Shown here: piece by piece, positions 1-8,443 of the stretch | Layout: each line of letters starts with the position of its first letter | Position numbering within the stretch: the first letter of the stretch is position 1 | Origin: Candidatus Dadabacteria bacterium CSP1-2 | Lineage (GTDB): Bacteria > Desulfobacterota_D > UBA1144 > Nemesobacterales > CSP1-2 | Length of the DNA: 64,000 bases | Reading direction: 5' to 3' | Assembly: GCA_001443445.1 (NCBI GenBank) | Contig: LDXN01000005.1 | Coordinates: forward strand, 1-64,000 | Program-made: the position numbers and the translations under genes | The notes under the pieces: model-generated | What the model saw: only the letters and a program-made list of their open reading frames with translations | What the model was told of the DNA's origin: nothing | Database searches by the model: none

Positions 1-138
1 GGGGCTGACCGTAGTCTACATGCGTCAAGTATCTACGCCTCTCAATCGGGGCCTTACGCCGCGATTGCCTTGCTCCTTACTAATCCCCTTATTAACTGTT
101 TGATTCAAGGTCTGCTTGCCGAGGGGTTCCTCATTTAA
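1..138 (+). CDS. Possible C-terminal end of an unidentified protein
   Basis: Frame 1 is open from the window edge to a TAA at 136-138, giving 45 residues with a hydrophobic tail (IALLLTNPLINCLIQGLLAE). I do not recognise the family. The stretch is more GC-rich than what follows. It could be the end of a membrane protein or simply an open frame. The remaining bases up to 252 hold nothing I can identify. Confidence 0.3.
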   Translation, partial: GADRSLHASSIYASQSGPYAAIALLLTNPLINCLIQGLLAEGFLI

Positions 139-252
139 AAGAGAGAAATAAAAACCAAGGATAAAGATTTCAGATAAATATTTAGAAGCCTATTAAACAT
201 TTCAAATGTGTATCAAAGAGGAGTAACAGCTGAAAGCTTTTAAACTTCTAAC

Positions 253-1155
253 TTATTTTGTGGGTTTAATTGCTAGTATAGAACAGGTAGCCTCCTGTAT
301 TACCTTTTCTGCAACGCTCCCTAACATAAGCTTCTTTATGCCCTTTCGTCCGTGGGTATTCATAACTATAAGATCTGGTCTCTCGTCCTCTGCATACCGA
401 ATAATTCCTAGGTATGGGTTTATTGATTCAATTACCTTATGCTTAATTTTTACTTTATTACCCTCTTGAGAATATATTTCAGCAATTTTATTTTTAAGCT
501 CATCATCGTGTAGCCCCCGAATCTCATTTAATATCTTTACAGGAAATTCATAAGGATATGACATAAGCTCTAATACATAGATCACAGAAATAATTCCATT
601 AAATGCTTTGCCTAAAGAAATTGCGTATCTTAAAGCTGAATCGAATTTCTCAGATACATCAAACGGTACAAGTATCTTTTTTATCCTTGGCAGTGTTTTT
701 TCTCTCCTGCTTTTTACTGCGAGTACGGGCAATTGAGATCTCTGTAGCACTTTAATAGTGTTACTGCCGATTAACATTCTACCCTTAAGCCCTAAACCTC
801 GTTTCCCCATTATAATAAAGTCCGCTTTCTCTTCATTAGCAACTTCAATAATCTTTTCATGCGGTGCCCCGGATAAAACCTTAAATGAGAATTCTAATCC
901 CTCCCTCTTAAGCTCCTCTTGAACACCTTCGAACACATTAAACCAATTAGCTTTGATTGAGGCGTCTTCAGCCAATCCTTCTATGTCTAATCTCTCACCA
1001 ATAAGACCCCAGAACCTTTTATCAATGGACTTAATTACGTGAAGCCCTACAATTTCTGAATTGAACGCTTTCGCGAGGACTTTAGCGTAGTTCAATGCTT
1101 CTTGAGCCTCTTTTGATCCATCCGTTGTCCAAAGTATCTTGTTTATTTTTACCAT
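253..1155 (-). CDS. Tandem universal stress protein (UspA x2)
   Basis: 300 residues containing two Usp domains (about 3-148 and 156-299). Each starts with the usual strand ('KILWTTDGS', 'KILVPFDVS') and ends with the nucleotide-binding pattern G-x2-G-x9-G-S: 'GKRGLGLKGRMLIGS' in the first domain and 'HGRKGIKKLMLGS' in the second. Family members bind ATP or AMP and are induced by starvation, oxygen loss or other stress. The gene lies 87 bp downstream of the DUF2267 gene on the same strand and has no convincing promoter of its own, so the two are probably co-transcribed from the sigma-54 site at 1678-1693. It is a paralogue of the tandem Usp at 41666-42553. Confidence 0.93.
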   Translation of the reverse strand: MVKINKILWTTDGSKEAQEALNYAKVLAKAFNSEIVGLHVIKSIDKRFWGLIGERLDIEGLAEDASIKANWFNVFEGVQEELKREGLEFSFKVLSGAPHEKIIEVANEEKADFIIMGKRGLGLKGRMLIGSNTIKVLQRSQLPVLAVKSRREKTLPRIKKILVPFDVSEKFDSALRYAISLGKAFNGIISVIYVLELMSYPYEFPVKILNEIRGLHDDELKNKIAEIYSQEGNKVKIKHKVIESINPYLGIIRYAEDERPDLIVMNTHGRKGIKKLMLGSVAEKVIQEATCSILAIKPTK

Positions 1156-1242
1156 TTGTGTCCCTCGCTATTATATATGGAATAAATATTGTACTATGTC
1201 GTGCAATATGATAAACATCTCTAACTATAAAACAGAACAAGT

Positions 1243-1626
1243 TCAGGCTGAAAACCACATATCTTTTAGGTCCTTAGGCAATTGAGCAGCAACATCATCT
1301 GCCTCGCCCTTCGTGATTTGCTCTTTAAGAACCTTAAAAACAGTTTTAGCTACTATCTCTGCTATAACTATGCTTTCTAACCGCCCTTCCATCATAATCC
1401 TTTCTAAGAACTCATCCTTGTGAAACTTTATCACTCCTTTTTCCTCGACCTCTTCCCACATCTCCTTTATCCCCGATGGGAGTTGTGATTTCAAATCTCG
1501 GCTTTCGTCCTCGGTTAATCTGGCGCTCAGAAGGTGAAAAACTATTTTACAAAGCTCCTCGGCCCTTTCTCTTGTTCTGATGTTTGCGTACTGCTGAATC
1601 CTTTTTAAGAACTGACCCTTATCCAT
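1243..1626 (-). CDS. DUF2267 family protein
   Basis: About 127 residues, with two helical halves ending in similar motifs ('LTEDESRDLKSQLPSGIKEMW' region and 'ITKGEADDVAAQLPKDLKDMW' region), characteristic of DUF2267. The molecular function is unknown; members often sit among stress and Usp genes. I chose the ATG at 1626 because a strong AGGAGG lies a few bases upstream; the longer ORF start at 1644 would translate the Shine-Dalgarno itself. A sigma-54 promoter precedes it, so it appears to belong to the RpoN regulon of this window. Confidence 0.85.
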   Translation of the reverse strand: MDKGQFLKRIQQYANIRTRERAEELCKIVFHLLSARLTEDESRDLKSQLPSGIKEMWEEVEEKGVIKFHKDEFLERIMMEGRLESIVIAEIVAKTVFKVLKEQITKGEADDVAAQLPKDLKDMWFSA

Positions 1627-1677
1627 TTTATCCCTCCTAAACAAGAATTGGATTTTGTCTACACATATATTAAGTCC

Positions 1678-1693
1678 AGCAATTTTTGTACCA
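1678..1693 (-). promoter_or_regulatory. Sigma-54 (-24/-12) promoter for the DUF2267-usp unit
   Basis: On the minus strand the site reads TGGTACAAAAATTGCT, with GG and GC separated by exactly 10 bases, as sigma-54 requires. It lies about 50 bp upstream of the ATG at 1626. I did not find a clear copy of the TGTC/GACA enhancer motif in the 150 bp behind it. Confidence 0.7.
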
Positions 1694-1850
1694 GGTATTT
1701 AAACTTTGGGTTGACAAATACTTTTAATAGTAAGGTGCTGATATTTGGCTACGCTAAGTATTTAGAAAAAAGGAAGTAAGGAAAGATAGCCATAGCTCAT
1801 TCCTTGCATATAACATGTTTATGAATGAAATGGCATAATATAGTTTTGTC

Positions 1851-3548
1851 ATGGAACTTACTGAAAATGCGCTAAAGGTTCTCAGGACCCGTTACCTAAT
1901 GAAGGATGAAAAGGGAAATGTCATAGAATCGCCTGAAGACATGTTCAGGCGTGTTGCCCGGAGCATAGCTAGAGTAGAAAAACATTATAATGAGGATGCT
2001 GATTACTGGCAGGAGAGTTTTTTTAATTTGATGACTTCGCTTAAGTTTCTTCCCAACTCTCCCGCCCTTATGAATGCTGGTAAATCAATGGGACAGCTCG
2101 CTGCATGCTTTGTCCTTCCGGTGGAGGACTCTATGAAGAGCATATTTGATACATTGAAGAATGCAGCATTGATACTCCAGAGCGGTGGTGGAACAGGTTT
2201 TTCCTTTTCAAGATTGAGGCCAAAGGCTGATATTGTGAGGTCAACTGGTGGAATTGCCAGTGGACCTGTTTCTTTTATGAGGATTTATAATACGGCTACT
2301 GACGTTATAAAGCAGGGGGGTGCGAGACGAGGGGCAAACATGGGGATTCTGAGGATAGACCATCCTGATATACTCGAATTTATTCAGGTCAAACGAAATG
2401 AGAGGGAATTGAACAACTTTAATATTTCTGTTGCTGTGACTGACGCATTCATGGAGGTATTGAAAAGAGACCAAGAGTACGATCTCATCAATCCAAGGTC
2501 AGGAGAGGTTGTAGGGAGACTCAGAGCAAAAATTGTCTTTGATGAAATTGTTGAAAGTGCATGGGAGACAGGGGATCCTGGATTGATATTCGTGGAGAGG
2601 ATTAATAGTGCTAATCCAACACCGCACCTAGGCCAGATTGAAAGCACAAACCCCTGTGGAGAGCAACCGCTTCTACCTTATGAGGCATGTATACTGGGTT
2701 CCATGAATCTCTCAAAGTATGTCAAAGATGGGGTTATAGATTACTATTCACTTGGCAGCGATATAAGGATAGCCGTACGGTTTTTAGATGATTCGATTGA
2801 CGCTAATATTTATCCCCTTCCTGAAATCGAGAGGATGCATAGGGGAAACAGGAAGATCGGGCTCGGTGTCATGGGTTGGGCTGATATGCTAATACTTTTG
2901 AGAATCCCTTATAACCATAGCAAGGCATTTGAGCTTGCAAGTAGGATAATGAAATTTATAAGTGGAAAATCAAGAGAGGCATCGGCTGAACTGGCTGAAA
3001 AACGGGGGGTCTTCCCGAATTTTAAAGGTTCAATTTATGACGCACCGGCTATGCCTAGGGTAAGAAACGCAACGACAACCACCATTGCACCCACTGGAAC
3101 CCTTTCCCTAATTGCAGGCTGTTCAAGCGGTATTGAACCTCTATTTGCAATCGCCTATAAGAGGCTTGTTCTTGACACAGAATTGAATGAGATAAACCAA
3201 TACTTTCTTGAAGTTGCCCAAAAAATGGGATTTTATACGGATGAAGTAATGAATAAGGTTATAAAGAGTGGGAATCTCAAAGGGATAAAGGAGATACCAA
3301 AGGATATTAGAAGGCTATTTAAAACAGCACTCGAAATCCCTCCCGAAGACCATATTGAGATGCAAATAGCGTTTCAGGAATATACAGACAATGCAGTGTC
3401 AAAGACGATTAACCTTCCAAATAGAGCAAAGAAAGAGAGCGTTGCAAAGGCTTTTTTACTGGCATATGAAAAGGGTCTTAAGGGTATAACAATCTTTCGA
3501 TACGGCGCAAAAAGAGGAACGCTGGTCAAATTTGCTGATTCTGACTAA
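1851..3548 (+). CDS. nrdJ: Adenosylcobalamin-dependent (class II) ribonucleoside-diphosphate reductase, tail-less
   Basis: 565 residues. It reduces ribonucleotides to deoxyribonucleotides with a B12 radical. Visible landmarks are the N-terminal substrate-site region 'NSPALMNAG..LAACFVLPV', the glycine-rich 'LQSGGGTGFSF', the active-site loop 'STNPCGEQPLLPYEACILGS', and the phosphate-binding 'TTIAPTGTLSLIAGCSSGIEP'. The protein stops soon after 'GITIFRYGAKRGTLVKF', so the C-terminal cysteine-pair tail that normally re-reduces the active site is absent. A decayed copy of such a tail lies at 25992-26187. The ATG at 1851 has no obvious Shine-Dalgarno. A near-match to a sigma-54 site just upstream (TGGCATAATATAGTTT) lacks the -12 GC. 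The shorter length compared with common class II enzymes is consistent with compact thermophile types. Confidence 0.93.
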   Translation: MELTENALKVLRTRYLMKDEKGNVIESPEDMFRRVARSIARVEKHYNEDADYWQESFFNLMTSLKFLPNSPALMNAGKSMGQLAACFVLPVEDSMKSIFDTLKNAALILQSGGGTGFSFSRLRPKADIVRSTGGIASGPVSFMRIYNTATDVIKQGGARRGANMGILRIDHPDILEFIQVKRNERELNNFNISVAVTDAFMEVLKRDQEYDLINPRSGEVVGRLRAKIVFDEIVESAWETGDPGLIFVERINSANPTPHLGQIESTNPCGEQPLLPYEACILGSMNLSKYVKDGVIDYYSLGSDIRIAVRFLDDSIDANIYPLPEIERMHRGNRKIGLGVMGWADMLILLRIPYNHSKAFELASRIMKFISGKSREASAELAEKRGVFPNFKGSIYDAPAMPRVRNATTTTIAPTGTLSLIAGCSSGIEPLFAIAYKRLVLDTELNEINQYFLEVAQKMGFYTDEVMNKVIKSGNLKGIKEIPKDIRRLFKTALEIPPEDHIEMQIAFQEYTDNAVSKTINLPNRAKKESVAKAFLLAYEKGLKGITIFRYGAKRGTLVKFADSD

Positions 3549-3553
3549 GGTCT

Positions 3554-3580
3554 TAAAGAGTAAATATATTCGGCTCTTTA
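3554..3580 (+). terminator. Possible hairpin after nrdJ
   Basis: TAAAGAG and CTCTTTA form a 7-bp stem around a 13-base loop, a few bases after the nrdJ stop. There is no T-run, so termination is only suggested. Confidence 0.3.
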
Positions 3581-3659
3581 CTAACACCATTCGGAATATT
3601 CATCATTAAAAAATGTTTGATTCTCAACCCGAATCTTTAGGCTTCAATTTCGAAATCAT

Positions 3660-4133
3660 CTACTCTTTTTCATATGTATAATCAATCACTGTTGGATTAA
3701 CCAATCGCTCGAAGTCTGCATATTGCATGCGAATAGCTTCAGTGTGACTCCCTGCGTTGAAAACAATTTCCTTGTCTTCTTTTAGTGGTTGTGCAACATA
3801 GACAGGCAGACCATATAAATTACCAAAGGGTGGCATAGCACCAACCTCACAGTCGGGAAAGAGGTTTTGAAACTCTTTTTCAGAGGCTAGCGTAACCTCT
3901 TTGATCCCAGTGGCAACTTTAAACCTCTCGAAATCAATCTTCTGCGGAGCTGGTATAACTGCCATTGCAAATCGGCCATCGATTTTAAGGATAACAACCT
4001 TAGCCATTTCCTTTCCCGGAACATGCATAATAGCAGCCAGTTCCTGAGCGGTGTATCCTTTTGAGTGGGTAATTAACGTGTATTTGATATTGTTCTGATC
4101 CAGATAATCTCTTAATTTCGCTGAAACAGACAT
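3660..4133 (-). CDS. YbaK/EbsC-type aminoacyl-tRNA deacylase
   Basis: 157 residues of the YbaK/ProX editing-domain fold. These proteins hydrolyse mischarged aminoacyl-tRNAs such as Cys-tRNA(Pro) or Ala-tRNA(Pro). Typical features seen are 'KVVILKIDGRFAMAVIPA' with the catalytic-type lysine region, 'EVGAMPPFGN', and 'IVFNAGSHTEAIRM' near the C-terminus. A good AGGAGGG precedes the ATG. It follows the CBS gene on the same strand after about 100 bp and may be read from the same sigma-54 promoter. The amino-acid specificity cannot be read from the sequence. Confidence 0.88.
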   Translation of the reverse strand: MSVSAKLRDYLDQNNIKYTLITHSKGYTAQELAAIMHVPGKEMAKVVILKIDGRFAMAVIPAPQKIDFERFKVATGIKEVTLASEKEFQNLFPDCEVGAMPPFGNLYGLPVYVAQPLKEDKEIVFNAGSHTEAIRMQYADFERLVNPTVIDYTYEKE

Positions 4134-4233
4134 TTTCTTGCCCTCCTTTATAGGAGATAAACCTTTAGAATAATCTCTATAACTATAACATAGCTGTTAT
4201 ATTGATAGGTATTTGCTTCGAAAACACTGCTAC

Positions 4234-4656
4234 TTATAACCTAGGGCCTTCCCTCTCAATTATACTAGCCACATCAGCCATTTCTTTACCTAACAGATAG
4301 ATAATATCGTCAAGTGTCATAATACCTTTTAAGTTCCCCCTAGCATCTACAATAGGGAACCTCCTTATACCCTTTCCCTTCACCTGTTCGAGGGCCTCAA
4401 ATAGACCCATGCCCTCTTTTAATGTTACAATCTCTTTAGTCATCACATCATCAACAGAACTCTTTTCAGGATCAAGCCCCTTATTTACAACTCTTAGAAG
4501 AATATCCCTATCTGTTGCTATGCCTACAGGCTTTCCGCCCCCAACAACTATGACACTCCCTATATTCTTTTCTTCCATAAATTTTACTGCTTCTTTTATG
4601 GGGGTTCCTTGGTTTACAACCACAACCTCTCTACGACAGAGATTACCAAGACTCAT
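4234..4656 (-). CDS. CBS-domain pair protein, copy A
   Basis: 140 residues made of two CBS motifs (about 8-60 and 72-130), with signatures 'GSVIVVGGGKPVGIATDRDIL' region and 'RFPIVDARGNLKGIMTLDD'. Stand-alone CBS pairs bind adenine nucleotides or related ligands and act as energy sensors; the partner is not evident here. It is very close to copy B at 6908-7330, including the upstream promoter region, so the locus was duplicated. A sigma-54 promoter and a full enhancer motif lie upstream. Confidence 0.92.
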   Translation of the reverse strand: MSLGNLCRREVVVVNQGTPIKEAVKFMEEKNIGSVIVVGGGKPVGIATDRDILLRVVNKGLDPEKSSVDDVMTKEIVTLKEGMGLFEALEQVKGKGIRRFPIVDARGNLKGIMTLDDIIYLLGKEMADVASIIEREGPRL

Positions 4657-4710
4657 AATTTCATACCTCCTTTTCGCTAAAAATTTTTCTTTTTCTATGT
4701 AATTAATAGT

Positions 4711-4726
4711 AGCAAGCCATATGCCA
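4711..4726 (-). promoter_or_regulatory. Sigma-54 promoter for CBS copy A
   Basis: Minus strand TGGCATATGGCTTGCT, a full match to the local consensus with GG-N10-GC. The predicted start of transcription gives a leader of about 45 nt before the ATG at 4656. Confidence 0.85.
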
Positions 4727-4803
4727 CTTGACCCTGCACATATAACTTGGTGAAATTTCTAAGTATTCCACAGAGAGATGCCCAATTGTAGAAAAAATAA
4801 ATT

Positions 4804-4827
4804 TGTCAGAATTTAAGACATCGGACA
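4804..4827. promoter_or_regulatory. Three-half-site enhancer motif (UAS)
   Basis: TGTC-N9-GACA followed by TCG-GACA: an inverted pair plus a third half-site in direct repeat. Its centre is about 103 bp from the -12 GC of the CBS copy A promoter. A further lone half-site TCTGACA lies at 4873-4879, towards the divergent candidate promoter at 4952. Confidence 0.75.
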
Positions 4828-4951
4828 CGGGGGTAGTTTTATTTCCTCTTGAAAGAAGGTAATTCCCCTATATCTGACAAAATGGATTTGTTAAGTCGTT
4901 GTATAAGATTAGATTCTAGCTTCTATAGTAACCATGTCTCGAGGAAACTAT

Positions 4952-4967
4952 TGGCATAGGATATGCC
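4952..4967 (+). promoter_or_regulatory. Candidate sigma-54 promoter towards the phaC-like gene
   Basis: TGGCATAGGATATGCC has the correct GG-N10-GC spacing, but the -12 region (ATGCC) departs from the usual TTGCT. It points towards the small ORF at 5129 and the PHA-synthase-like gene. Between it and 5128 I see only a weak hairpin (about 4990-5020). Confidence 0.45.
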
Positions 4968-5128
4968 TCATGCTTAAAGTAAAAAGGGATAAAGGGGCTG
5001 CTTTTCTTCTCCTTTTATCGGAGTTGGAGTGTATTACTTAGGTTTTAGGCAAGTATCCGATGAAGAAGTGAGGGGATACTAAAGAAAGCCAAAACTGTTG
5101 ACGAGTTTTGTATAAGAGAGGTAAAAAT

Positions 5129-5287
5129 ATGGAAGTGATGAATATAACGGATATGAAAGAATTAATCGAGGTAGCAAGAGGAGATAGATATGCTGACCTT
5201 ATTTTGAGAGGCGGTAAAATAAGGTCGGCATATCCGCATGTTCTGAATAAAAGATCGGGTAAAGTAATAGTACTTCTAGCAATATAA
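5129..5287 (+). pseudogene. Adenine deaminase N-terminal remnant or small leader ORF
   Basis: 52 codons starting ATG with an AGAGAGG upstream. The first 30 residues (KELIEVARGDRYADLILRGG) look like the extreme N-terminus of adenine deaminase / amidohydrolase proteins, after which similarity stops and the frame ends. It is either a truncated gene remnant or a short translated ORF 17 bp upstream of the phaC-like start. No catalytic residues are present. Confidence 0.45.
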
Positions 5288-5304
5288 TTAGGGGAGATTT
5301 GGAA

Positions 5305-6411
5305 ATGAGTTTTAATTCCTTTTATCCTAGCTTCGATATTTTCTATGAGAATTACAGGGTTCTTGGGAAGAGAGCTTCCTTAAAGTATTTATCTCGGATT
5401 GAAAAGCTTCTTTTTGGACATGCGCTTGAAGTAGGTCAAACTCAATCTGAGGTAATATCCGAAATCGGGAAGGTTAAAGTGATCCACTATCTTCCGTTTA
5501 AAAAGCGGATCTATCCCGTACCTGTGCTTATAATAACCCCACTTTTATCAAAACCCTATATACTCGATTTATATCCCGGTTTGAGTTTTATTGAATATTT
5601 GCTTAAACAAGGTCTTGACGTCTACCTAATAGATTTTGGAGCACCTGACAATGACGACCAGTACTTAGGATTCGAAGAATATATTTTCGGTTACATACCA
5701 TCTGCAGTAGAAAGTGTTTTAAAAGCAACGTCTTCTAACTTATTATCACTTTTGGGCTATTGTCTCGGAGGCGTTTTTACTCTGCTATACATGACTTTAA
5801 CCGATGATAACCCGGTTAAGAATATAGTGCTTGTTGCAAGCCCTGTTGATTTTTCAAAAATGGGTCTTCACTACCATTATTGGAGAAACGTTGACGCAGA
5901 TCAATTAGTTAATACGTTTGGGAATATTCCTCCGGAATTAATAATAATAAGCTTTAATTTGATCGCTGGTATCAAGGACCCATTTCGTTATTTTAGGAAG
6001 TCTCTTGGCTTTTTGCAAGATATTTCAAACAAAGAATATGTGAAAAGGGAGTTGCTTATCAACAGATGGTTGATAGAATCACCCCCTTTTCCAGCTAATG
6101 CTTTTAAGCAGCTTATTAAAGAGTTTTTCTATAAAAATGCCCTGATTAAAATGGATCTTCGAGTGAAAGGGAAACTAACAGATCTATCCAGAATAAGATG
6201 TCCTATTCTAGTTCTTTACCATACAGCGGATGTGGTTTCCCCGCCGGAATCAGCAAGAGTTCTTCTCGACCTCATTTCAAGTCAAGATAAAGAATTCCTT
6301 GAGGTCTCAGGAGGGGATGCAGGACATATAGACATTATTATAGGAACCGAAGGACCTGAATTTACCTGGCCTTGCATTGCGTCATGGCTAAGGCGTAGGT
6401 CAAATAAATAA
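5305..6411 (+). CDS. phaC: Poly(3-hydroxyalkanoate) synthase-like alpha/beta hydrolase (PhaC, class III-like)
   Basis: 368 residues. PhaC polymerises hydroxyacyl-CoA into storage granules. The lipase-like box carries cysteine rather than serine ('LGYCLGG', about residue 155), as in true PHA synthases. The other triad members fit 'HTADVVSP' (Asp) and 'GDAGHIDII' (His). The length matches class III PhaC, which normally needs PhaE; no phaE is visible here. I start at ATG 5305 because GGGGAG lies 8 bp upstream; a TTG at 5299 would be an alternative. Upstream is a candidate sigma-54 site. The function could also be a related PHA-like acyltransferase. Confidence 0.85.
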   Translation: MSFNSFYPSFDIFYENYRVLGKRASLKYLSRIEKLLFGHALEVGQTQSEVISEIGKVKVIHYLPFKKRIYPVPVLIITPLLSKPYILDLYPGLSFIEYLLKQGLDVYLIDFGAPDNDDQYLGFEEYIFGYIPSAVESVLKATSSNLLSLLGYCLGGVFTLLYMTLTDDNPVKNIVLVASPVDFSKMGLHYHYWRNVDADQLVNTFGNIPPELIIISFNLIAGIKDPFRYFRKSLGFLQDISNKEYVKRELLINRWLIESPPFPANAFKQLIKEFFYKNALIKMDLRVKGKLTDLSRIRCPILVLYHTADVVSPPESARVLLDLISSQDKEFLEVSGGDAGHIDIIIGTEGPEFTWPCIASWLRRRSNK

Positions 6412-6419
6412 AAACATAT

Positions 6420-6761
6420 TAATATACCCTTTACAATCACATCTACAGCTTCTTCTGGTGTAAGTCCATGAGCCATTAGTGTCTCAAGTTGCTTTTTATC
6501 TACGCTTCCAATTGCTGCCTCGTGGGTTACCTTTGCAAGGGGATGGGACACATTTACAATGGGAATCGCCTTTGCAATAGCTTTGTCTTTTACTATCTCC
6601 ATGCAGTCCATATGGCCCCTTGCACCTTTAGCGTTGCCTTCTGCGATGTTTATAACCTCTGACGATGCTTCACCCTCAAGGGCAACCCTTGTCTTTATCA
6701 GTCCCCTTGAGTTCTTACCTGAAAGCACGACCTTTTCTTTTATAACTTTTACAATCAGCCA
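6420..6761 (-). pseudogene. SufB/SufD fragment
   Basis: The minus strand encodes a stretch clearly like the C-terminal core of SufB/SufD, the Fe-S assembly scaffold: 'SGKNSRGLIKTRVALEGEAS', 'NAKGARGHMDCMEIVKDKA', 'HEAAIGSVDKKQLETLMAHG' and 'EEAVDVIVKG'. There is no start codon in a sensible position; in-frame TGA precedes it near 6770. Similarity ends abruptly after 'VKGIL', where it runs into the 3' end of the phaC-like gene. It is therefore a truncated remnant. Confidence 0.8.
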
Positions 6762-6907
6762 TGTATTTCTTCTTCACACCTCCTTTGTGGAAGAGAAAAA
6801 GCACCAAGACTCCGATGTTGTAAGATCTTCTGCTGACTAGGAGTTTTTATTTATGGGAGAATCTCTCACTTTATAGTGATAGCTATTCCCTTCAAAGGCA
6901 TTGCTAT

Positions 6908-7330
6908 TTATAACCTAGGGTTCTCTTTCTCAATTATGCTTGACACGTCAGACATCTCTTTACCAAGCAGATAAAGAATATCATCAAGGGTCATTATGCC
7001 TTTTAACTGACCCTTAGCATCTACAATAGGAAATCTCCTTATACCCTTTCCCTTCACCTGCTCAAGGGCTTCAAATAAACCCATATCCTCTCTTAATGCT
7101 ACAATATCTCTGGTCATCACCTCATCTACAGAAGTCTTTTCAGGGTCTAGTCCCCTATTCATAACCCTTAGAAGAATATCTCTATCCGTTACTATGCCTA
7201 CAGGCTTTCCGCCCCCAACGACTATGATACTTCCCACATTCTTCTCTTCCATGAACTTTGCTGCTTCTTTTACATTTGTTCCTAGATTTACGCATACGAT
7301 CTCTTTACGACACATATTTCCAAGGCTCAT
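6908..7330 (-). CDS. CBS-domain pair protein, copy B
   Basis: 140 residues and the same two-CBS architecture as copy A, differing at only scattered positions (for example 'GSIIVVGGGKPVGIVTDRDIL'). The duplicated unit includes the promoter and enhancer. It probably binds an adenine nucleotide and signals energy status, but no partner domain is attached. The SufB/D remnant lies between the two copies. Confidence 0.92.
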   Translation of the reverse strand: MSLGNMCRKEIVCVNLGTNVKEAAKFMEEKNVGSIIVVGGGKPVGIVTDRDILLRVMNRGLDPEKTSVDEVMTRDIVALREDMGLFEALEQVKGKGIRRFPIVDAKGQLKGIMTLDDILYLLGKEMSDVSSIIEKENPRL

Positions 7331-7376
7331 AGTATAACCTCCTTTTCACTAAAGGTTTTTCTTCTTCTATTTAAAT

Positions 7377-7392
7377 AGCAAGCTATATGCCA
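7377..7392 (-). promoter_or_regulatory. Sigma-54 promoter for CBS copy B
   Basis: Minus strand TGGCATATAGCTTGCT with GG-N10-GC. It corresponds position for position to the promoter of copy A. Confidence 0.85.
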
Positions 7393-7468
7393 CTAGGCTC
7401 GATACACATAACATGCTGAGATGTTCAAGAATTCTTTAGAGAAGTGCTACTAATTAGAAAAACATATT

Positions 7469-7492
7469 TGTCAGAATTTAAGACATCGTACA
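7469..7492. promoter_or_regulatory. Three-half-site UAS for CBS copy B
   Basis: TGTC-N9-GACA-TCG-TACA: the first two half-sites are perfect and the third has one change. Its centre is about 102 bp from the -12 GC of the copy B promoter. The remaining 7493-7684 shows no further gene or clear promoter. Confidence 0.7.
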
Positions 7493-7684
7493 CATGAATT
7501 ATTGTTAGCTGCTCAGCCTTCTATCATTTCTATACATCTTCCATATGTCGTTTGATACTTGTTGATCTACCAATTTAATTTATAAACAAACTTTTAAATT
7601 TGTTGAAAGGGTTCATAGTTGGTGAGATAATTTTTAGAAAAGATAAGTTCATCTATGATTTGTCCATAGGACTGAAACATCAAA

Positions 7685-8248
7685 ATGAGAACGTATATCG
7701 TTATTGTACTATTTATAGCGGTTTCTTTTCTCAATAAAGCTGGTGCAAAAGATGAGAAGAAACCAGTTTTAATATCAGCAGAAGAGTTATGTTCTAAGCT
7801 CTCGTCTGATGAGAATGCTTTCAAGGCATTTAAAGGAACAGAAATTATAACTTACGGTAGGTTATCTTCAGTTGGTGATAAAAGAAAAGCATATTTAGGG
7901 AATCGGATGAATACCATTGTTGATCTTGTAATTACGCCAGAATCAAAGAAAGAGCCGTTTGGTAAGGATTTTGCATATACAGATTGTTATATCTCCTGCC
8001 TCGTCAACGTTCCTGGAGAGCAGTGTGAACATCAAGACGGGAAATATGAGTGTAAAGAAATAACTAATCCAAAGCTTGAGGAGAATAAAAGGATTGTACT
8101 TAAACTCAGTGGCGGTGAATCTATTACTGTGAAGGGAGAGCCTGAGAATTTATCACAGATTCCTTTATATTCAGCAGGAGGTCGCAAAAAACAAATTGTT
8201 AACATTATCTTGTCGAAGTGTGAAATAGTAAAAATTGAGAAGAAGTAA
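7685..8248 (+). CDS. Exported protein with probable OB-fold (tRNA_anti-like)
   Basis: 187 residues. Residues 1-21 form a Sec signal peptide ending 'NKAGA'. After this, 'ISAEELCSKLSSDENAFKAF' and 'KGTEIITYGRLSSVG' resemble the pattern of tRNA_anti-like OB-fold proteins of unknown function. The mature part holds several cysteines ('CYISCLVNVPGEQCEH', 'YECKE', 'SKCEI') that could form disulfides in the periplasm. No partner gene is adjacent and no strong promoter is visible. The family assignment is tentative. Confidence 0.6.
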   Translation: MRTYIVIVLFIAVSFLNKAGAKDEKKPVLISAEELCSKLSSDENAFKAFKGTEIITYGRLSSVGDKRKAYLGNRMNTIVDLVITPESKKEPFGKDFAYTDCYISCLVNVPGEQCEHQDGKYECKEITNPKLEENKRIVLKLSGGESITVKGEPENLSQIPLYSAGGRKKQIVNIILSKCEIVKIEKK

Positions 8249-8443
8249 GCGTGCTAAAACAGGCATAAAGAAGGTTCTTCGATATTGTATTAAAAAAGTA
8301 AGCTTTTGGGGTGTATTTTGATAACTGTTAATAAGGCTCAAGCCCTAAGTTGTGAAGCTATCCACAAAAGTTGACGTTCGAGCTTTATAGCAAATTTAAC
8401 CAGTGACAGTGCTATGTTTAACTTGTAAGAATACTTAGTAGTT

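Noticed and set aside
1829-1850. TGGCATAATATAGTTT before nrdJ as a sigma-54 promoter
   Set aside because: The -24 box is good but the -12 GC is absent.
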